From contig JALPQD010000404.1 of assembly GCA_023101885.1 (NCBI GenBank), positions 868,001 to 932,000 on the forward strand: DNA of 64,000 bases, read 5' to 3'. Below, one piece after another: positions 1 to 12,697 of the stretch (its first letter is position 1; every line of letters begins with the position of its first letter). Both the position numbers and the translations under genes were made by a program. Under the pieces are notes generated by a model that saw only the letters and a program-made list of their open reading frames with translations, did not search any database and had not been told where the DNA came from. This stretch comes from Typhlomys cinereus (taxonomy: Eukaryota; Chordata; Mammalia; Rodentia; Platacanthomyidae).

Positions 1-960
1 TATGAACAGAAGAGATGGGGTTGGGGGGCCACACCAGAAACAAGGAGAGAGGGACCATGTTACAGCAGACAAAATAGGCCATCAAGGACTGCAAAAGTAA
101 TGAGACATCTGGTTAAGTTCACAGACTTTCTTTCCGATCATTTAAACTGAGGGGTATGATCCACTAGAAGAGGAGGCATATAGTTTGGCAGATATAAAAA
201 GTAACCATTTTGCAAATGGGTGATTGACCCCTCCCTCACTGTGGTTTCCTACTTTTATTAACATCTACCTTTGAATGTGCTCTTATCACAAGACTCTAGT
301 TTAACAGCTTTTTGTCTCTGGCCAGGGTGTGACATCCAATACCCATCAAGAGGAGTGAAGGGCATTGCAGGAGTAGCAAAAACTGCAAAAGAAAATCAAC
401 AAACCATGATCCAGAACTTCAGAGACTCTATATCAACCACCTAGAACTAGGCCAGCCTAATCTCTCCCCATCTTGAAGCTCAGGGAAATTTGAGGAAGAG
501 GGGGGCGGTAAGATTGTAAGAGCACAAGGATGGGAGGAGCAATGATATGCAAGATACTCCACACAAGTTAGGGCCGAAGCAATCATAATTGGACTTTGCA
601 TGCCCTGTGCATGTCCAACACACTATGAACCCACCAAAGTCTAGCACATTGCTAAAGGCACCAAGATCCTTGGAGGCAAGGGATTGAAAGCCACAGTAAT
701 GTTCTTATGCTTAAGGGGAACACAGGAAAGGGTTCAGGGAAATGCCACTGTAAGTCATCAGAGAAGAGGGCCCAGAGGAGAGTCTGGCATGCACAGTAAA
801 GGATTCTCCCGGGAATCGGGGGGGGGGGGAGGCACTGGGGGGATGGGAAGGGAGGGGTGAGTGGAGGGGGAGCAGGGGGGTCGGGGGAAGGGTAGGGAGG
901 ATGGGAACCGGTGTACTTACTAAGTTTGTATGAGTGGAAATAATAAAAATATGAAAAAAA
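1..960 (+). mobile_element. L1 3' UTR and A-tail, 5' part outside the window
   Basis: This is the 3' UTR of a LINE-1 on the plus strand. Its complement matches, block by block, the 3' ends of the minus-strand L1 copies at 19775, 33346, 50660 and 53320. A purine tract at about 806-905 contains long G runs, and the element ends near 935-960 with AATAAA-like and A-rich sequence. No ORF2 coding sequence is visible before the window edge. The open frames on the opposite strand are proline-rich read-through of the G-rich tract and are not genes. Confidence 0.9.
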
Positions 961-1370
961 GAAACTAAAAAATTTGTCAGCAATTCCTATAGACAGGTTT
1001 TCTTTTATGCAATTTAATTTCCTCTTCCTGCCTAAAATTCTGTGACTTGCAGAAAATTGTGTATAGTCCAATTACTCCAATGAAATGGAGATATACTTCT
1101 TATGTAATTTAGCTTTGTTCATTAGTATGTATAAATGTATATTTGTCCCCTAAGTTATGGTGCTAGTATGTATGATGCTAAGAATCATTTTATGCAATTA
1201 CCGTAGGACTGACTATTTAAAATATTTATTATGCTTATGTATGGTTTTCAATATGACAAAATGTAATCTGTAGATTTATAGAACAAAACAATAAAAAACA
1301 AGATTAATTTAGACTGATTTATTTTGAAATTTTCCCAAGTAAACATGGGTATCATAAGTTTCATAAGGGG
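961..1370. other. AT-rich spacer
   Basis: No gene, repeat family or structured RNA recognised here. Confidence 0.5.
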
Positions 1371-1675
1371 GCTGGAAAGATGCCTCAGGAGTTAAGACTC
1401 TGTCTCACAAGCAGAAAGTTCTGTGCTCAGATCCCAAGTCCCAGGTAAAAACACCAGATATAAAAGGCAACAGCCTGCACTTCTGGCTTTGGAAGGTAGA
1501 AACTGGAAAAATCCCAGATCTATGCAAAAAAGAAGTAAAAACGATCCAGTATGATTCCCAAAGTCACCTTTGGGCCTCCACATGGATACACTGTGTCCTC
1601 TGGCATACACACACACACTCACTCGCATATACACACATGTGCAAAATTAATTTATTAATTAACTTAAAAAAGAAA
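1371..1675 (+). mobile_element. tRNA-headed B2-like SINE, copy 1
   Basis: The head starts at GGGGCTGGAAAGATG and carries an A-box-like stretch (CTCAGGAGTTAAG) and a B-box-like stretch around 1425-1440. The body (about 1470-1600) aligns with the bodies of the copies at 25153-25467 and 36476-36600: a 'cctgcacttctgg' block, an 'aaatcccag' block and a 'gatgattcc' block. It ends in a CA-rich, then A-rich tail. The head resembles rodent B2, but the body does not match the B2 I know. I could not identify a target duplication. Confidence 0.75.
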
Positions 1676-1679
1676 TTTT

Positions 1680-2240
1680 GAAAGGGCTTGGTGGTTACTT
1701 ATATTTACATAGTATCATATCCATGATTATTATAAACATCAAGACCATTAGTGACATATTTTGTTGTTATATATGCAGTATCTGTGTATATATTTGACTC
1801 ATGTAAAAGATTGTGATTATCATTTCATTAAAGTCATCAAAAATTCTCCATTAAACTTTTCACAGCCTCAACATGTCAACAAGTCCCCATAGTCTAGCAC
1901 AGATCTTAGGGGAGATGGCTTTAGGCAGTAGGATCTTTAGAGATAAAGGATTAGACAGATATAATGGAGTTCCTACATTAACAGGACCCTCACCATTATA
2001 GATGACTCAGAGGAAACTTCAGGGCCCATATAAGCTGATGTTCTGTAGGGTGGAAGGAAGCATGTGGAAAACACAGAGGAGGAGGGAAAGAGGAAAGAGG
2101 AGAAGATGAAAGGGAGTTGTAGGGGAGACAGCAGGGTGATGAGATAGAAGGGAAAGAGAAGGGAGGAGGAGAAGGGAGGGGGGGGCGAGGATACCTACCC
2201 ATTGAGTTTATATAACTAGTAAAAAGTACAAAAAATTCAC
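1680..2240 (+). mobile_element. Old L1 3' UTR fragment
   Basis: The plus-strand sequence includes a 3' UTR-like block (about 1860-2060), a purine-only tract (2070-2190) and an end resembling the L1 terminus at 900-950. It is diverged from the younger copies. The left boundary is uncertain. Confidence 0.65.
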
Positions 2241-4173
2241 AGGCTCAATAATATGATAAATAATTTGATAAAAAGCAATGTCAATTCAGTAAATGAATAT
2301 GCAGATATATTCTCTATTTACATTTATTTACATGATAATCATAATGACCAAATGAAGAAAACTGTATAGTTATAATCTTTCATATATGAGGAAGCTTACT
2401 ACAGAGAAAATCAAGTTTCCTAAAGACATGTTATTTGATTGCAGAGACAACAATCCTAATTTCAGCAGTCTACTATTTTACCACACTGTTCCAACTACTG
2501 ATGAGTATGAAGTACTTTCGTTTGATGTTGGCATTCTAAACATAAAGTTTATTCTTTCATTTTAAGTGAGAAGACAATTATTTCATAGGCTATTATAATA
2601 GTTGTAGGAGCATGCATGCTGCTGTAAGTGTACTCTCTCTCCGATCTCCCACTCATGTTTCCTAGGAAACATTCTTCCATGTATGCCTGTATTAAGGCAC
2701 AATTCTACCTAAGCTGTTTTTAGTTTGCTTTCCTTGTTAATGTTTTTATTTCCCAAGATTAAGAATTGTGTCTTTTGTTTCCCTTTCATCCAGCAGAAAC
2801 ATGATGTGATTTGAGCCTTATGAGAAGGGAATAATCAACGCTGGTTTATCTATACATATTCTTCTTCTCATAAACCACAACTTATCATCAGTTTCTCTAA
2901 TGTTTATTAAAAACCTTTGCATCAGGAGGGAATGAGTTATCAGTTATTGTTAGGATTCAATACATGGTTAATGAGCTTTAGGGCATGTTTAGTAAAAACA
3001 AACATTTGTGTATACTTCTCAAAAGAAACCAGAGGCAACAGAATCAGCTATACTTACCTCACTCATTCTCCCATTTCATCTTACCATTAAGCAAAATCTG
3101 AAAACAGGAGAGTCCTGCTTGAAAGCGTCTAGAGTATAAATCTCATGCTTTCCCTTCCAAGTTCCTCTTAAATCCAAGTGGATTTGCCCTTTTGTTTGCA
3201 AGCCATTACTCTCTGTCAGTCTGTAGCACCCCCTGGTGGTGACCTGAAGAGCAATTTTTGACGTGTCAGAAGCTGACATTAAACCTACTGAAGGCACAAT
3301 TCTTTCAATGTGGTTTCATTTTTGAAAGCCTACACTGCAAGATGCTTCTTATGTTAAAAAACAAATCATTTACTCATGAACCCCTGAAGGTACCTTGGAA
3401 GAGCTGCTAGCAGGTAATCTAAAAGCAAGCCACATGGGAGCCTACTGGAAGGCTCTTTGATGCAAATGATTATGATGTTTTGCTGGATAATTTATTCTCT
3501 TCAAATGCATGATTAATGGAATTATTAATCATAATTATGAAATGCCTGGAGAGCAAAAAAACATAAACCATTTTCTGCCTGACTGTCAGTAATTGTTAAG
3601 TTGATACTAATAATATCCAAGAAACAAAAATGTTCTACTTTTTCCTTATACTCTGACTGAATAAGGATGCCATTTCCTAACTGCAGTTGGTGGCTGGTAG
3701 TAATCTATCTTCTGTGGATTATGTCATCTTGAAGTTACATGTCTAACATGATCCCTTGCATATTACATATAAGGGGACAGTCAACTGGTATTGCCTAATT
3801 AATCAGGGGCCTTTCCAGTAGGAACCTTTGTCAATAGTATCCTCCTCTTTTTTTACTCCTCTCTACCTGAAATCAAATTTGTGGTGGACCCATTGGATGA
3901 TATACACTAAAAAAGAATAATTCTTTTAGTTACGAGCTTAATTCTAACTTAAAAGCCTTAAAAGACCAATCAACTAATTTTCTATGGAATGAGTTCTCTT
4001 TCTCTACTAGTTGTCAAGGAGCGAATCTTACCTAGAGATATTTCCCCAACTTTTTCTACAACTGTTCAAAACACTTTCATGTTCTGAAGAAAGATGATAT
4101 GTGAATGGTGCTAGACAAGAGAGATGGAGATTCTCTATACTCTACATTTTATCCACCAGTGGTCCAAACATGC
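2241..4173. other. AT-rich intergenic DNA
   Basis: No gene or repeat family recognised. The short open frame at 3076-3297 (minus) has no recognisable domain and no supporting context. Confidence 0.5.
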
Positions 4174-4601
4174 TGTCATAGTTAAGCACAGGTGTCAACT
4201 TGACTGTTGAGGGTTTGAGACCTGGGCACAGCTATAGAGAGTTGATGGTTGAGTTAAGCCCAGAGCAAACCTGAAGGAGATTATCTAGCTGATGGGGAAG
4301 ACCCAGCCCATGGTGGGTGGGATTAGGCCCTGTATAAATCACAGAGAGCTGGTTGAGAGAGTTGGCATCCTTCTGTATACTTGGCCATACATGCTGGTCT
4401 GGCAAGTAAGGATTGTCCATCTCTCAGCCATTATGCAGTGATGGTGTGGCCCATTCCCTCAGCCCTGGTGTTGGTGCGTGCTCTCCCTTCAAGTTGGACT
4501 AAGAACTGTAACCAGTAATCAATCGTAAGAGAGAATAAACCCTTGTTCCCTTAAGCTGTTTGATGGTGATTTATCAGCAACTACACAGACTGACTGCAAC
4601 A
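4174..4601 (+). mobile_element. MT-like MaLR solo LTR
   Basis: This is a 428-bp element that starts TGTCATAG and ends GCAACA. It has a polyadenylation signal (gaGAATAAAccc) near 4533. The flanking 5-mers are CATGC (4169-4173) and CGTGC (4602-4606), differing by one CpG-type transition. That is consistent with the 5-bp target duplication of ERVL/MaLR elements. Close relatives in the window are at 37013, 37726 (433 bp) and 45860 (434 bp once its insertion is removed). Confidence 0.85.
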
Positions 4602-4799
4602 CGTGCTCTGGCATTTTTCCAGGCACTAGCAAGTGCAGGCATCCTAGATGGGATGCAGTGGATCACACATCCAAGGATGGGGGAGGACTGGGAGAAGGAG
4701 GGAAACTGCTTGGAAGGGAGAATGGATGAGGTGAATCTGGATCTAGGATGGATCTAGGTAGTAGGTGATAAAACGCATAAATTGATTGCTAATATAATT

Positions 4800-5280
4800 T
4801 TAAAAACTAAATCAAAAGAAGCATTCCCATGCGCACCAACACAATATATAATATACAAAAGATTTGACAGCACTCATGTTTACTTCACAAGAATTACATG
4901 AGAACTGTCTTATCAGTACGTTACCATCAAAGCAGAAAGATCTCAAGAAGCTCCACACCACTCTGAGAGACGAATTAGGACTAATCCTGATGGAGAAGAA
5001 AAGGTGGATGCTTTCCTCAATAGTATATCCACTGTCCATTGATCTGTGAGACTTGCTGGAACATGAATCATATCAGGCATATGTCAACAAAGACAGACTA
5101 AATGAAACACAGTAAGCTACATGAGTGAAAAGATTTGAAAGTAGGAGGTCGTCTGGCAGGGGAACTAAAGCACTGTAAAGTGAAAGGGAGGAAGGAAGGA
5201 TGGGACTGAGTATCAAGGAGTGAAGAATATTATAAATTTCATATTTCATGTATGCAATATTTAAAAATAAACAAGAATAA
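4800..5280 (+). mobile_element. Old L1 3' fragment
   Basis: The sequence shares blocks with 39270-39660 (for example around 'atatccac' and 'ttccagcaa'-type words) and ends in a purine-rich then AATAAA-containing tail at about 5190-5285. This is consistent with an old rodent L1 3' UTR. It is diverged, and the boundaries are approximate. Confidence 0.45.
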
Positions 5281-5375
5281 AAAAGAAATCACAGAGTAAA
5301 TTACCATGTAAAGCTTAAAACTTCTGAATGATTTTCAAGTAAATATGTTTGGAAATAAACAAGAAATGTCACTTT

Positions 5376-5397
5376 TTTAAATTATTATTTATTCAAT

Positions 5398-5445
<48 letters not shown>

Positions 5446-5654
5446 ACCACGGGTGAATTCGGGAACCACCATAGACCACCTCCACCTCCTCCTTGTTTAC
5501 TCTGTCCCGGATTCACAGACTCTGCCCTACCAGGACCAGAAACACAGGCCAACCCGCCTCCGCCCAGCATCTATACGTGGTGTCTAGAATCCGAACTCAG
5601 GACCTTCTGCCTGCAAGGCAGAGGCTTAACTCCTGAGCCAACTCTCCAGCCCCG
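5376..5654 (-). mobile_element. tRNA-headed B2-like SINE, copy 2
   Basis: On the minus strand the head reads GGGGCTGGAGAGTTGGCTC, with A box TGGCTCAGGAGTT and B box GAGTTCGGATTC. The body is diverged relative to the other copies. The tail is the (AC)n run seen as (GT)n at 5403-5442. Target duplications of 14 bp with one mismatch flank it (5362-5375 and 5655-5668, agaaatgtcaYttt). Confidence 0.85.
5403..5442. repeat. (GT)n microsatellite, 3' tail of the SINE
   Basis: This uninterrupted GT dinucleotide run of about 40 bp lies inside the duplication-bounded SINE, so it is the expanded element tail. Confidence 0.95.
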
Positions 5655-5668
5655 AGAAATGTCATTTT

Positions 5669-7739
5669 ATTGTAGCTTGCCTATTTTTATTTGAAAGAAG
5701 GTATTTATTTAATACCATTAAAAAAAGAAGCACTCATGTTCACTAACACAATGTTGCAAACTGCAATATGCTACAGAATAGCATGGGTCAGACTAAAGCA
5801 CTGAAATATCTTTTGGAATAAAATTATCAAGACACAGAAAGCTCCCAGGTTCAAGTGTCGAAAGAAATTAACTGAGATAAGAAGAAGAAAGATACCAGTC
5901 CTTGAACATTTTTTAATTTGTGCCTTTCCGGGTTTAAAAAGAATGTATATCCTGTCAAGGTGGATGCAGGTTTTCAAGAGATTTGAGTGTTGATCTGTAG
6001 GAAAGGGAAGAGACAGACCATACAAAGTACACACCAACTTAAAACAAGATACACACAAAAAACTAAATACAGTAATTTGTGGGCAGAATTAGTTTAAACT
6101 CTGCCATGAACTCCCAAATTGATTTTATTTTTCTTCTTCAGAAAAACCTAACTATGTCATTGAACTCAATAATTTCATTCAAAGTGGATGACATTTTTAA
6201 AGAAAAGCTAAAACACAAAACGGAGGAGGGGGAGTAGTGCTGGTGTATTTCATTCGTAGTCAGGTTTTATATTCACAATAAATTTTATATTCAGAGTATC
6301 TAGCACCACCATAAGATGGTTAGAAATGCAAAATCATTATCTCAGATCTGCTGAATCAATATCTAAATGTTTTTCTTTTGTAAATGCTGAAAAATGTGTA
6401 AGCCTATTACAGCTTAGAAAGCCTTAGTTTCAGGCACTTAATAAAGTTTCAAAGGGATGAACTTGGCTTGTGTGGCCTTAGGTTAGAGCTCCAACATGGG
6501 TAGAAGCAGGGATGTAGGAGGAAAAGCAGTAAGAGGAGGAAATAGAGGAGGGAGGAGGTTGAAGAAGTCAAGGGATAAAGATTCAAAGTGTGGAAGTGAT
6601 GAAAGTGGTTTTAATTTTGAAAGTAAATACTGTGCTTTGTGAAATATCTATTTAGTATGCCATTTAACATTGATCTATTGGAAATAGGACAAGAACTTGA
6701 ACATATTTTTAGAACAAGTTTCCAAAGCACTTGCTCACAACCAAGCAATAATTTTAGTGAACATCGGGTTATTTTCTAAGCAAAGAATGTATTATTAAGC
6801 CTCAAACTGGAAAAAAAAATTAGATAGGATTCATTTATCTATTCTTTTGGGGCAACAAACTGATGAATTCATAGGTTCTGCCAACTTTATTTCCCAGTAC
6901 TCTGAAAGTACTTTAGATCACATTAAGGATAAAGGGTCTTTAACACGAAAAAGCTTCCCTTTTGCAATTGAGGATATAGTTTGTGCCATTCAGTAAGAAT
7001 GGCACAACTAGCCATCAAAGGGTGAAAATTAAGGAAAAATGACATTATAAATCAGAAGATTTGCTAATATGGTCTTTTATCTTGTAATGAGATAATTATC
7101 TATAAATATCATTTGGGACTATTCCTCAGGCTCTGGATCTGATGACCTGCTTTCCCAGAATATATCCTATACTATAGGAGAGCCAATTTTCCTGATATTG
7201 AGGAAAATTTCACAGCATGTTCTGTGAAAAGTGAATCACAATGAATCACAATGGGAGGCAAGCAGAGGTAGAGAATGCTGGGTCTCCACAATTATGGCTT
7301 GCTGGATTAATTTCAGAAAAGAACCCAACCTATCAAAATGGAGTAAAGAAGTATTAGGAGCATGAAGAATCATTCTCTGGAGCATGAAGAATCATTCTCT
7401 GAGAAGTTCCTGTATTCTCTGGAGAGGATATGTAATTAGTTTTCAACTACTTTGAGAACTCACAGTGCCTGAAGGAGAGCTCTTGATCAGTCCCAGGTGT
7501 CCCTTGTCTGCCTCTGGAGCTTGAGTCTTAGGGAAACAAGGCAGCATGTGCCACAGAGAGATAGAAAGGTTTTTTTTTCTTCTTTCCTGTAGAGCTCCCA
7601 GACTGTGAGATTTAGAATGTATTTATGTTTTAAGGAAAAACATTTTTTTCTCCAAACATGCCCCTAGACTCTCACCAAAAATGAGAAAAATGGCAAAGAA
7701 ATGCCAGATGATGCTGCAGTCTCTATATGATCGCTATGC
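5669..7739. other. Intergenic DNA with a small tandem duplication
   Basis: AT-rich DNA without a recognisable gene. A 22-bp unit (ggagcatgaagaatcattct + ct) is repeated exactly in tandem at 7357-7378 and 7379-7400. A fragment near 5710-5770 weakly resembles the old L1 segment at 4815-4860. Confidence 0.5.
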
Positions 7740-8135
7740 GTCTTAGTGTTATATTCCCAATGCTGTGATAAATACATGGCTCACACAATTTAGGGAAAGA
7801 AAGCATTTATTCATTCTCACAGTTTTAGGTTATAATACATTGTGAAAGGAGATTGATATGGATATCAGCAGCTGAGGGACCTGACTACAGTCTGTTCATA
7901 GGAATTGCTGAGCAAATGACATACTTGATAGATTGCCAGTCTCCAAAGTCAGCGTATTTTCTCTCATTCTTATCCACTTGCCCAGGGAATGGTCCCAGCC
8001 ACCACAAATGGGGTCTTTCCACATGAATTAGATGGTCTCCTACATGTTTGCTTAGATCCTTGCCTGAAAATAATTTTTCATAGGTGTTCAGATCAGAACT
8101 TAATTGTTAAGTTGGCATTTAAAATTAATTGCCAT
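7740..8135 (-). mobile_element. MT-like MaLR LTR, old
   Basis: Read on the minus strand, the element begins with the 'tggcaat..aa..tta..tgccaacttaac' type start, has an internal 'tggtggctgggaccattccc' region, and ends in a 'cacagcattgggaatataac' type end. This is the block order of rodent MT-type MaLR LTRs. It is strongly diverged. Exact ends and target duplication are unclear. Confidence 0.6.
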
Positions 8136-9199
8136 ACTGTATGAGTAAAGGGTTATAGTTTATTTCAAAGGACTGTCATGCTTAATTGAACATCCACTTG
8201 TATTAATCAGTACATTTGAAAAAGTAATGCCAGAAAATATAAATGTATTGCTCCCAGGTCAAAAGCATGTATTTTCCACATGGAGTGTTTCCTCACCATG
8301 TCATGTAATGTGGTCTTTTCCTACAGTAAAACCAAAACTTAGCTAAAAAGAAACTAGTACATGGGGAGACACTACCAAAGAGGATTAAGGTCATAATCCT
8401 CATTCCTTAAAGTGAGCAGTGCTTGCTTCTACCTCAGTGCTGATATTGATGTAAAGATGATGATTTTTTTTAATATAGTTCCTAAATGTGAGGACCAACA
8501 TTCTGACTATAATATAAACTCAGACTATGAAGAGAACATTTTCATATTTAAATGTTTATTTAGGCCTTCCTGAGCGTTTGACACTGGAATAGCTTTGAAG
8601 CTAAGAACAAAACAAGACAAAAAGCCAAATGAAGTAAGTGGCCATCCTAGAAATTCTCTGTACTTTCTTGGAAGCTTTTAGAAAAATAAGAGTTTTTCAA
8701 CATTGTAATAAATGTTGTCACAAACAGCACTGGAAATATTAAGGTAACATTTATTGAGCAGTTGGAATGCACTAAAAGATTTCTAACAGGTTCACATAAA
8801 TGATGTTACATTAAATAAACAGCAAAAATGCTGTGACAGGAATAATAAGATGCTATCAAGGGACCATGTAATTTCCTACTCTCACCATTCTCATTTAAAA
8901 TGCATTCAGGCTAGTTTAGAAAATATTGCTGGCCATCCTTTCAAAAAAAAAGATGGGCTTTGATTTAATGCTCACATTCCTATTGTATTTTATGTAATGA
9001 TTTCATGTTTTATTTGGTATAATGTACTTTTAAATACATGTTTACAATGTATATTTGTGAGATTAGAGCAATTGGCATGTCTATTTCCTTATTATTTCTT
9101 TGTTTGTGGTGACTTTTAACTTTTCTTTAGCATTTTGTTTTTTAGATTTAGTTTAGGAATTGCAGACTTATTGCTACTACCCATTTTTTGTCTTTATTT
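8136..9199. other. AT-rich intergenic DNA
   Basis: Nothing recognised. Confidence 0.5.
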
Positions 9200-9790
9200 T
9201 TTGAAAATACGAAATTTTCATATGCACACAAAATTAATTTATGTTCTTGTCCCTCACCACTTTCTTTCCCAACCACACCTCCCCAACCCTTCCTTCTGTT
9301 CTCCAGAGCAGTCATATCCCTCCCACTCTCATGTCCTTTTGTATGTGTGGTCCACAGACAGTTTTTTGGGTGCCTATTCTAGTGAGAGTCTGATCATCTG
9401 TGGTATTACAAACAGTCTTCCAGTGGGCAAACATAACAAACAAATGAAAAGTGGTAAAGGTCCTCTTCTGTCGTCTGGCTCCTATCCAAAGAGTCTAAGT
9501 TTAGTTGTTTCTCCTGAGATCCTCACATATCCATGAGAAAATGTAGTTATGACAACCATGGTGTAGATCTGGTGGTAGGAAATCTCAGTACAGTAACCTT
9601 CTGGATGATGCAGCCCTGTCATTACTGGAATGTCATAGCTAGCAGTGCACCTCCCCACCTTAAGGCTCTTACAATCTTACCACCCCCTTTCTTCTAGGTT
9701 CCCTGAAGCTTGAGATGGAGAGAGAATTTGGTGGCCTGATTAGGGCTAAACATTTATCGTGTGGTGTTTTTCTCCTAGCAAACAGCTACC
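9200..9790 (-). mobile_element. Old L1 3' UTR fragment
   Basis: The plus-strand block at 9655-9730 (ctcttacaatcttaccaccc, then a 'ttccctgaagcttgagatgg' type block) matches the same blocks in the younger minus-strand L1 copies at 20250, 33790 and 47820. It also matches the inverted part of the L1 at 36019. The C-rich stretch near 9270-9330 corresponds to the L1 purine tract. It is diverged and lacks ORF2. Confidence 0.7.
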
Positions 9791-9844
9791 ATTTTGCCAA
9801 AAATTATTAATATCATACCTGTTGACTACTGATATTTCGTCAGA

Positions 9845-10255
9845 AATAGAGGGGCTGGAAGGTGCTAGAATGCATATTCCCACACATGCTAGCACACATG
9901 AATGTTAGTGTGCCTTCACACTTGTCCATAAACATGCCCATGCATCTGCTGCCCACGTGCCCTTACATGTGGGTTGTGAAGGACCTTAGTGTATATAAGC
10001 TGAGGAACATTAGTTGTGATGAATTTCATCTATACTACCATGGGGACACTGTCAGTCATGCTGAGGTGACCTGTGTTTGAATTGTTCATGCTTCTGTCAG
10101 TAAACTTTATCCTTACTCTTGTAAGCAAGACAAATAAACTTGTTTTGTCAAGTTGAACCTTGGCTTAATCATTTCTTTGGTCTGTTGTTGAACTCTTATC
10201 TAGTGTGGGAAGACAGTTGTGTGTGGTGTCTCCCTGGGAAAAATGTTCATATAAC
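9845..10255 (+). mobile_element. Possible unclassified LTR
   Basis: The region has a TATA-like motif (gtatataagc, about 9993) followed about 145 bp later by a polyadenylation signal (caAATAAActt, about 10131), the promoter-to-polyA spacing of a retroviral LTR. I found no convincing TG...CA ends or target duplication, so this could be chance. It matches no other element in the window. Confidence 0.25.
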
Positions 10256-10639
10256 AGTATTCTAGGGTTGCATATATTGTACACTCTGGTCAATTGTGCT
10301 TCTCTGAATCACAAATCTTCCATTGCAACAGGATGCATCTTGGCTGAGAGATGAGAACTTTTATAATTTAAGTGCATAGTAAGAAGTGTTTAGTGTTTAC
10401 TATCAAGTATTTATAATTAATACTAAACATTTGTTCCTGTCTATGTTCTCCCCTTCTACTATTAGTTGAACAGGCTTGCGTTTCTTGACAATAAGAGCGG
10501 AAGTTTAAAACCTATTCAGAAAGTAATTGTTTACCTGACACATTACACAACCACCTTTGCTTCACTAAACTATTCTTGCCAGAGTTGTTATTACTGCAGG
10601 TTTCAACATTCATAGCTGGTTGAGTCTGATAATCACCTT
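10256..10639. other. Intergenic DNA
   Basis: Nothing recognised. Confidence 0.4.
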
Positions 10640-11690
10640 TTATCCCAAGCCACTTGTTTTTATCTTTTGTTCCCCCATCCCTTATTATATCCTACCCCCT
10701 TTTCCCCCTCCCCTTCCATATTTGCCTTATATGTGCCTGTGTTCCTTTGTTTCCAGTTTTTTAAACTCTTCCTCCACTCCATGACTTATATTCTTTTGAA
10801 GTTTGTTGCTGTGAGCATAGCATTCCAAAAGTTCAATGCTAGCACCCATTTATAAGGAAGAACATGCAATGTCTGGATTTGATCACTGAGTATAATTTCT
10901 TCCAATTCCATCCATTTACCAGCAAATGTCATTAATTCATTTTTATTGACAGTGAAAGTCTTTTTAGTCATTTTTAATGAAATGTTCAAATAGTTAATGC
11001 ATAGTCAAGATAATAGGCTAAAGAATGCTAGAACTTAATCCCTCATCTAGCTATATTTTAGTACCTGTCATCTATCCCCCTTTCTCCTTTCCGATATTAC
11101 TGTTTACCTCTCTAATCACTGATCATTCACATGCATGTTGCCACAAATAACTGAATTTCATAAATGGTTGAGAAAATTTCATTATACACGTATATCTATA
11201 TATAATTTTCTTTCCCATGTTTCTGTTGATAGGAAGCTAAGCTAATTCTGTAACTTAAAGTTATTGTGAATATTGCCACAATAAATAAAGGACACAGAAC
11301 TCTCTTTGCTATGCAGATTATTTTCCTTCAGATTTATAATCCAGTGTGGAATAGATGGGTATTACTGTAGATATATTTATTCCTTTTTTAAAAGCATTTC
11401 CACATTTTTCATGATGGGAGAACTAATCTACATTCCTACTCACAGAGTATAAGAATTCTCTTTTCTCTTATTCTTCAGCAAAGTCATTGTAGTTTATTTT
11501 CTATTTAAAAAAATCACTATTCTGACTGTAGTGAAATGATATAACACTGTGGTTTTGACTTACGTTTTCCTAGTGGTTATTTTCTTTGAACATTTTAAAA
11601 AACACTTGTCAAGTGAGTATTCGGAGTTCTTTTGGGATATCATGTCACTAGCACGCTTTTAAAGTTGGATTATTTGGACAGGTAAGATTA
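10640..11690 (-). mobile_element. Ancient L1 remnant (ORF2 C-terminal end and 3' UTR)
   Basis: On the plus strand the order is a C-rich tract (10660-10720), then 'ccattt.ccagcaaatgtcat', then 'ttgtgaatattgccacaataaa', then 'gatgggagaactaatctacattcc'. These are the diverged equivalents of 51790-52110 in the younger L1. No reading frame survives. Ends are approximate. Confidence 0.7.
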
Positions 11691-11819
11691 TTCTATAAAT
11701 AAAGGAATTGCATGCAGACCTGTCAAACTGAACCACATAGCAGATGGGAAAAATTACTTTCTAAAGGTTGTTTCTGAACCCCATATGATAATTGTGGCAT
11801 ATATCTGTTTTCTCTCATT

Positions 11820-11822
<3 letters not shown>

Positions 11823-11868
<46 letters not shown>
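11823..11868. repeat. (CT)n microsatellite
   Basis: Near-perfect CT dinucleotide run. On the minus strand it produces an Arg-Glu repeat in an open frame that is not a gene. Confidence 0.95.
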
Positions 11869-12697
11869 AACTATTAATAAAATAAGGAAATATTTTAAAA
11901 ATAAAGAAGTCTGGGTAGGCTATAGAAAGAGGTGGGAGAATAACTATCAACACTAAGGTTGTAGAATGCAGCTAGACAAAAACCTTCCACATTGTAAGTT
12001 TATTAAAAATTTTTTTCTTAAAAAAGATTATAAACAGGCACATCTTACACAAGGAGTCACAGAGAGAAAGAGACTATATAATGAAAACTATTCTGAGATG
12101 CTTTCTCAATTCCAAGTATATGATATCTTCTAATAAGAAAGTTCTCAAAGACTCACAAAATGGGCTTTTTTCATTGTTCTAGTTTGTCCTCCAGAACTGA
12201 ATAGTAAAACCCTGTTTTTAAAGGTACAATGCATAAGGATCACAAGACATGGAGAAAATAGATTGGAATGGACATGGAAGCTTTCTCCGTGCTGGCCAGT
12301 TTGCTTAGCACCAGAAAGTATTATGGAAGCTGATAGTGGAGAAAATTAATCAACAATCTCATCAGTTTGTGAAAGATACAAACAACAGTAACAAACACTC
12401 TGGAAAGAGCTGAGCATCAGTACAATAGTGACATGAATGTCATAGGGGTAACCAACTGCTTTGTGTAAAAAAGGGCAAGAATTTGTGAAAGGTGTGGCCA
12501 CAGGCTCTATGGGGAAACAACTAAGATATTATTACTATCTTGATATAAAATTGCCTTCTAAACATTATTTGTATATCTATACACTAGAGGAGCTCTCAGC
12601 AATCAACTTAGAAACCTCCTTGTGCAATAATTGTGTTTAACGGAGAAGCACAACTGACCAAAATGTAGAAATTAGTGATTGTATACCACATAGTCCT
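11869..12697. other. Intergenic DNA
   Basis: No gene or repeat recognised between the CT repeat and the nested LTRs. Confidence 0.4.

Noticed and set aside
652..1071. 139-codon and 90-codon minus-strand open frames, proline-rich
   Set aside because: They read through the G-rich tract of an L1 3' UTR. Equivalent frames recur in every L1 3' end here (for example 33390-33716 and 47409-47732).
4174..4601. hAT DNA transposon, suggested by 'gtcaacttgac' words resembling rodent hAT repeats
   Set aside because: The copies at 13134, 37726 and 45860 have TG...CA ends, a polyadenylation signal and 5-bp (not 8-bp) duplications, so they are LTRs.
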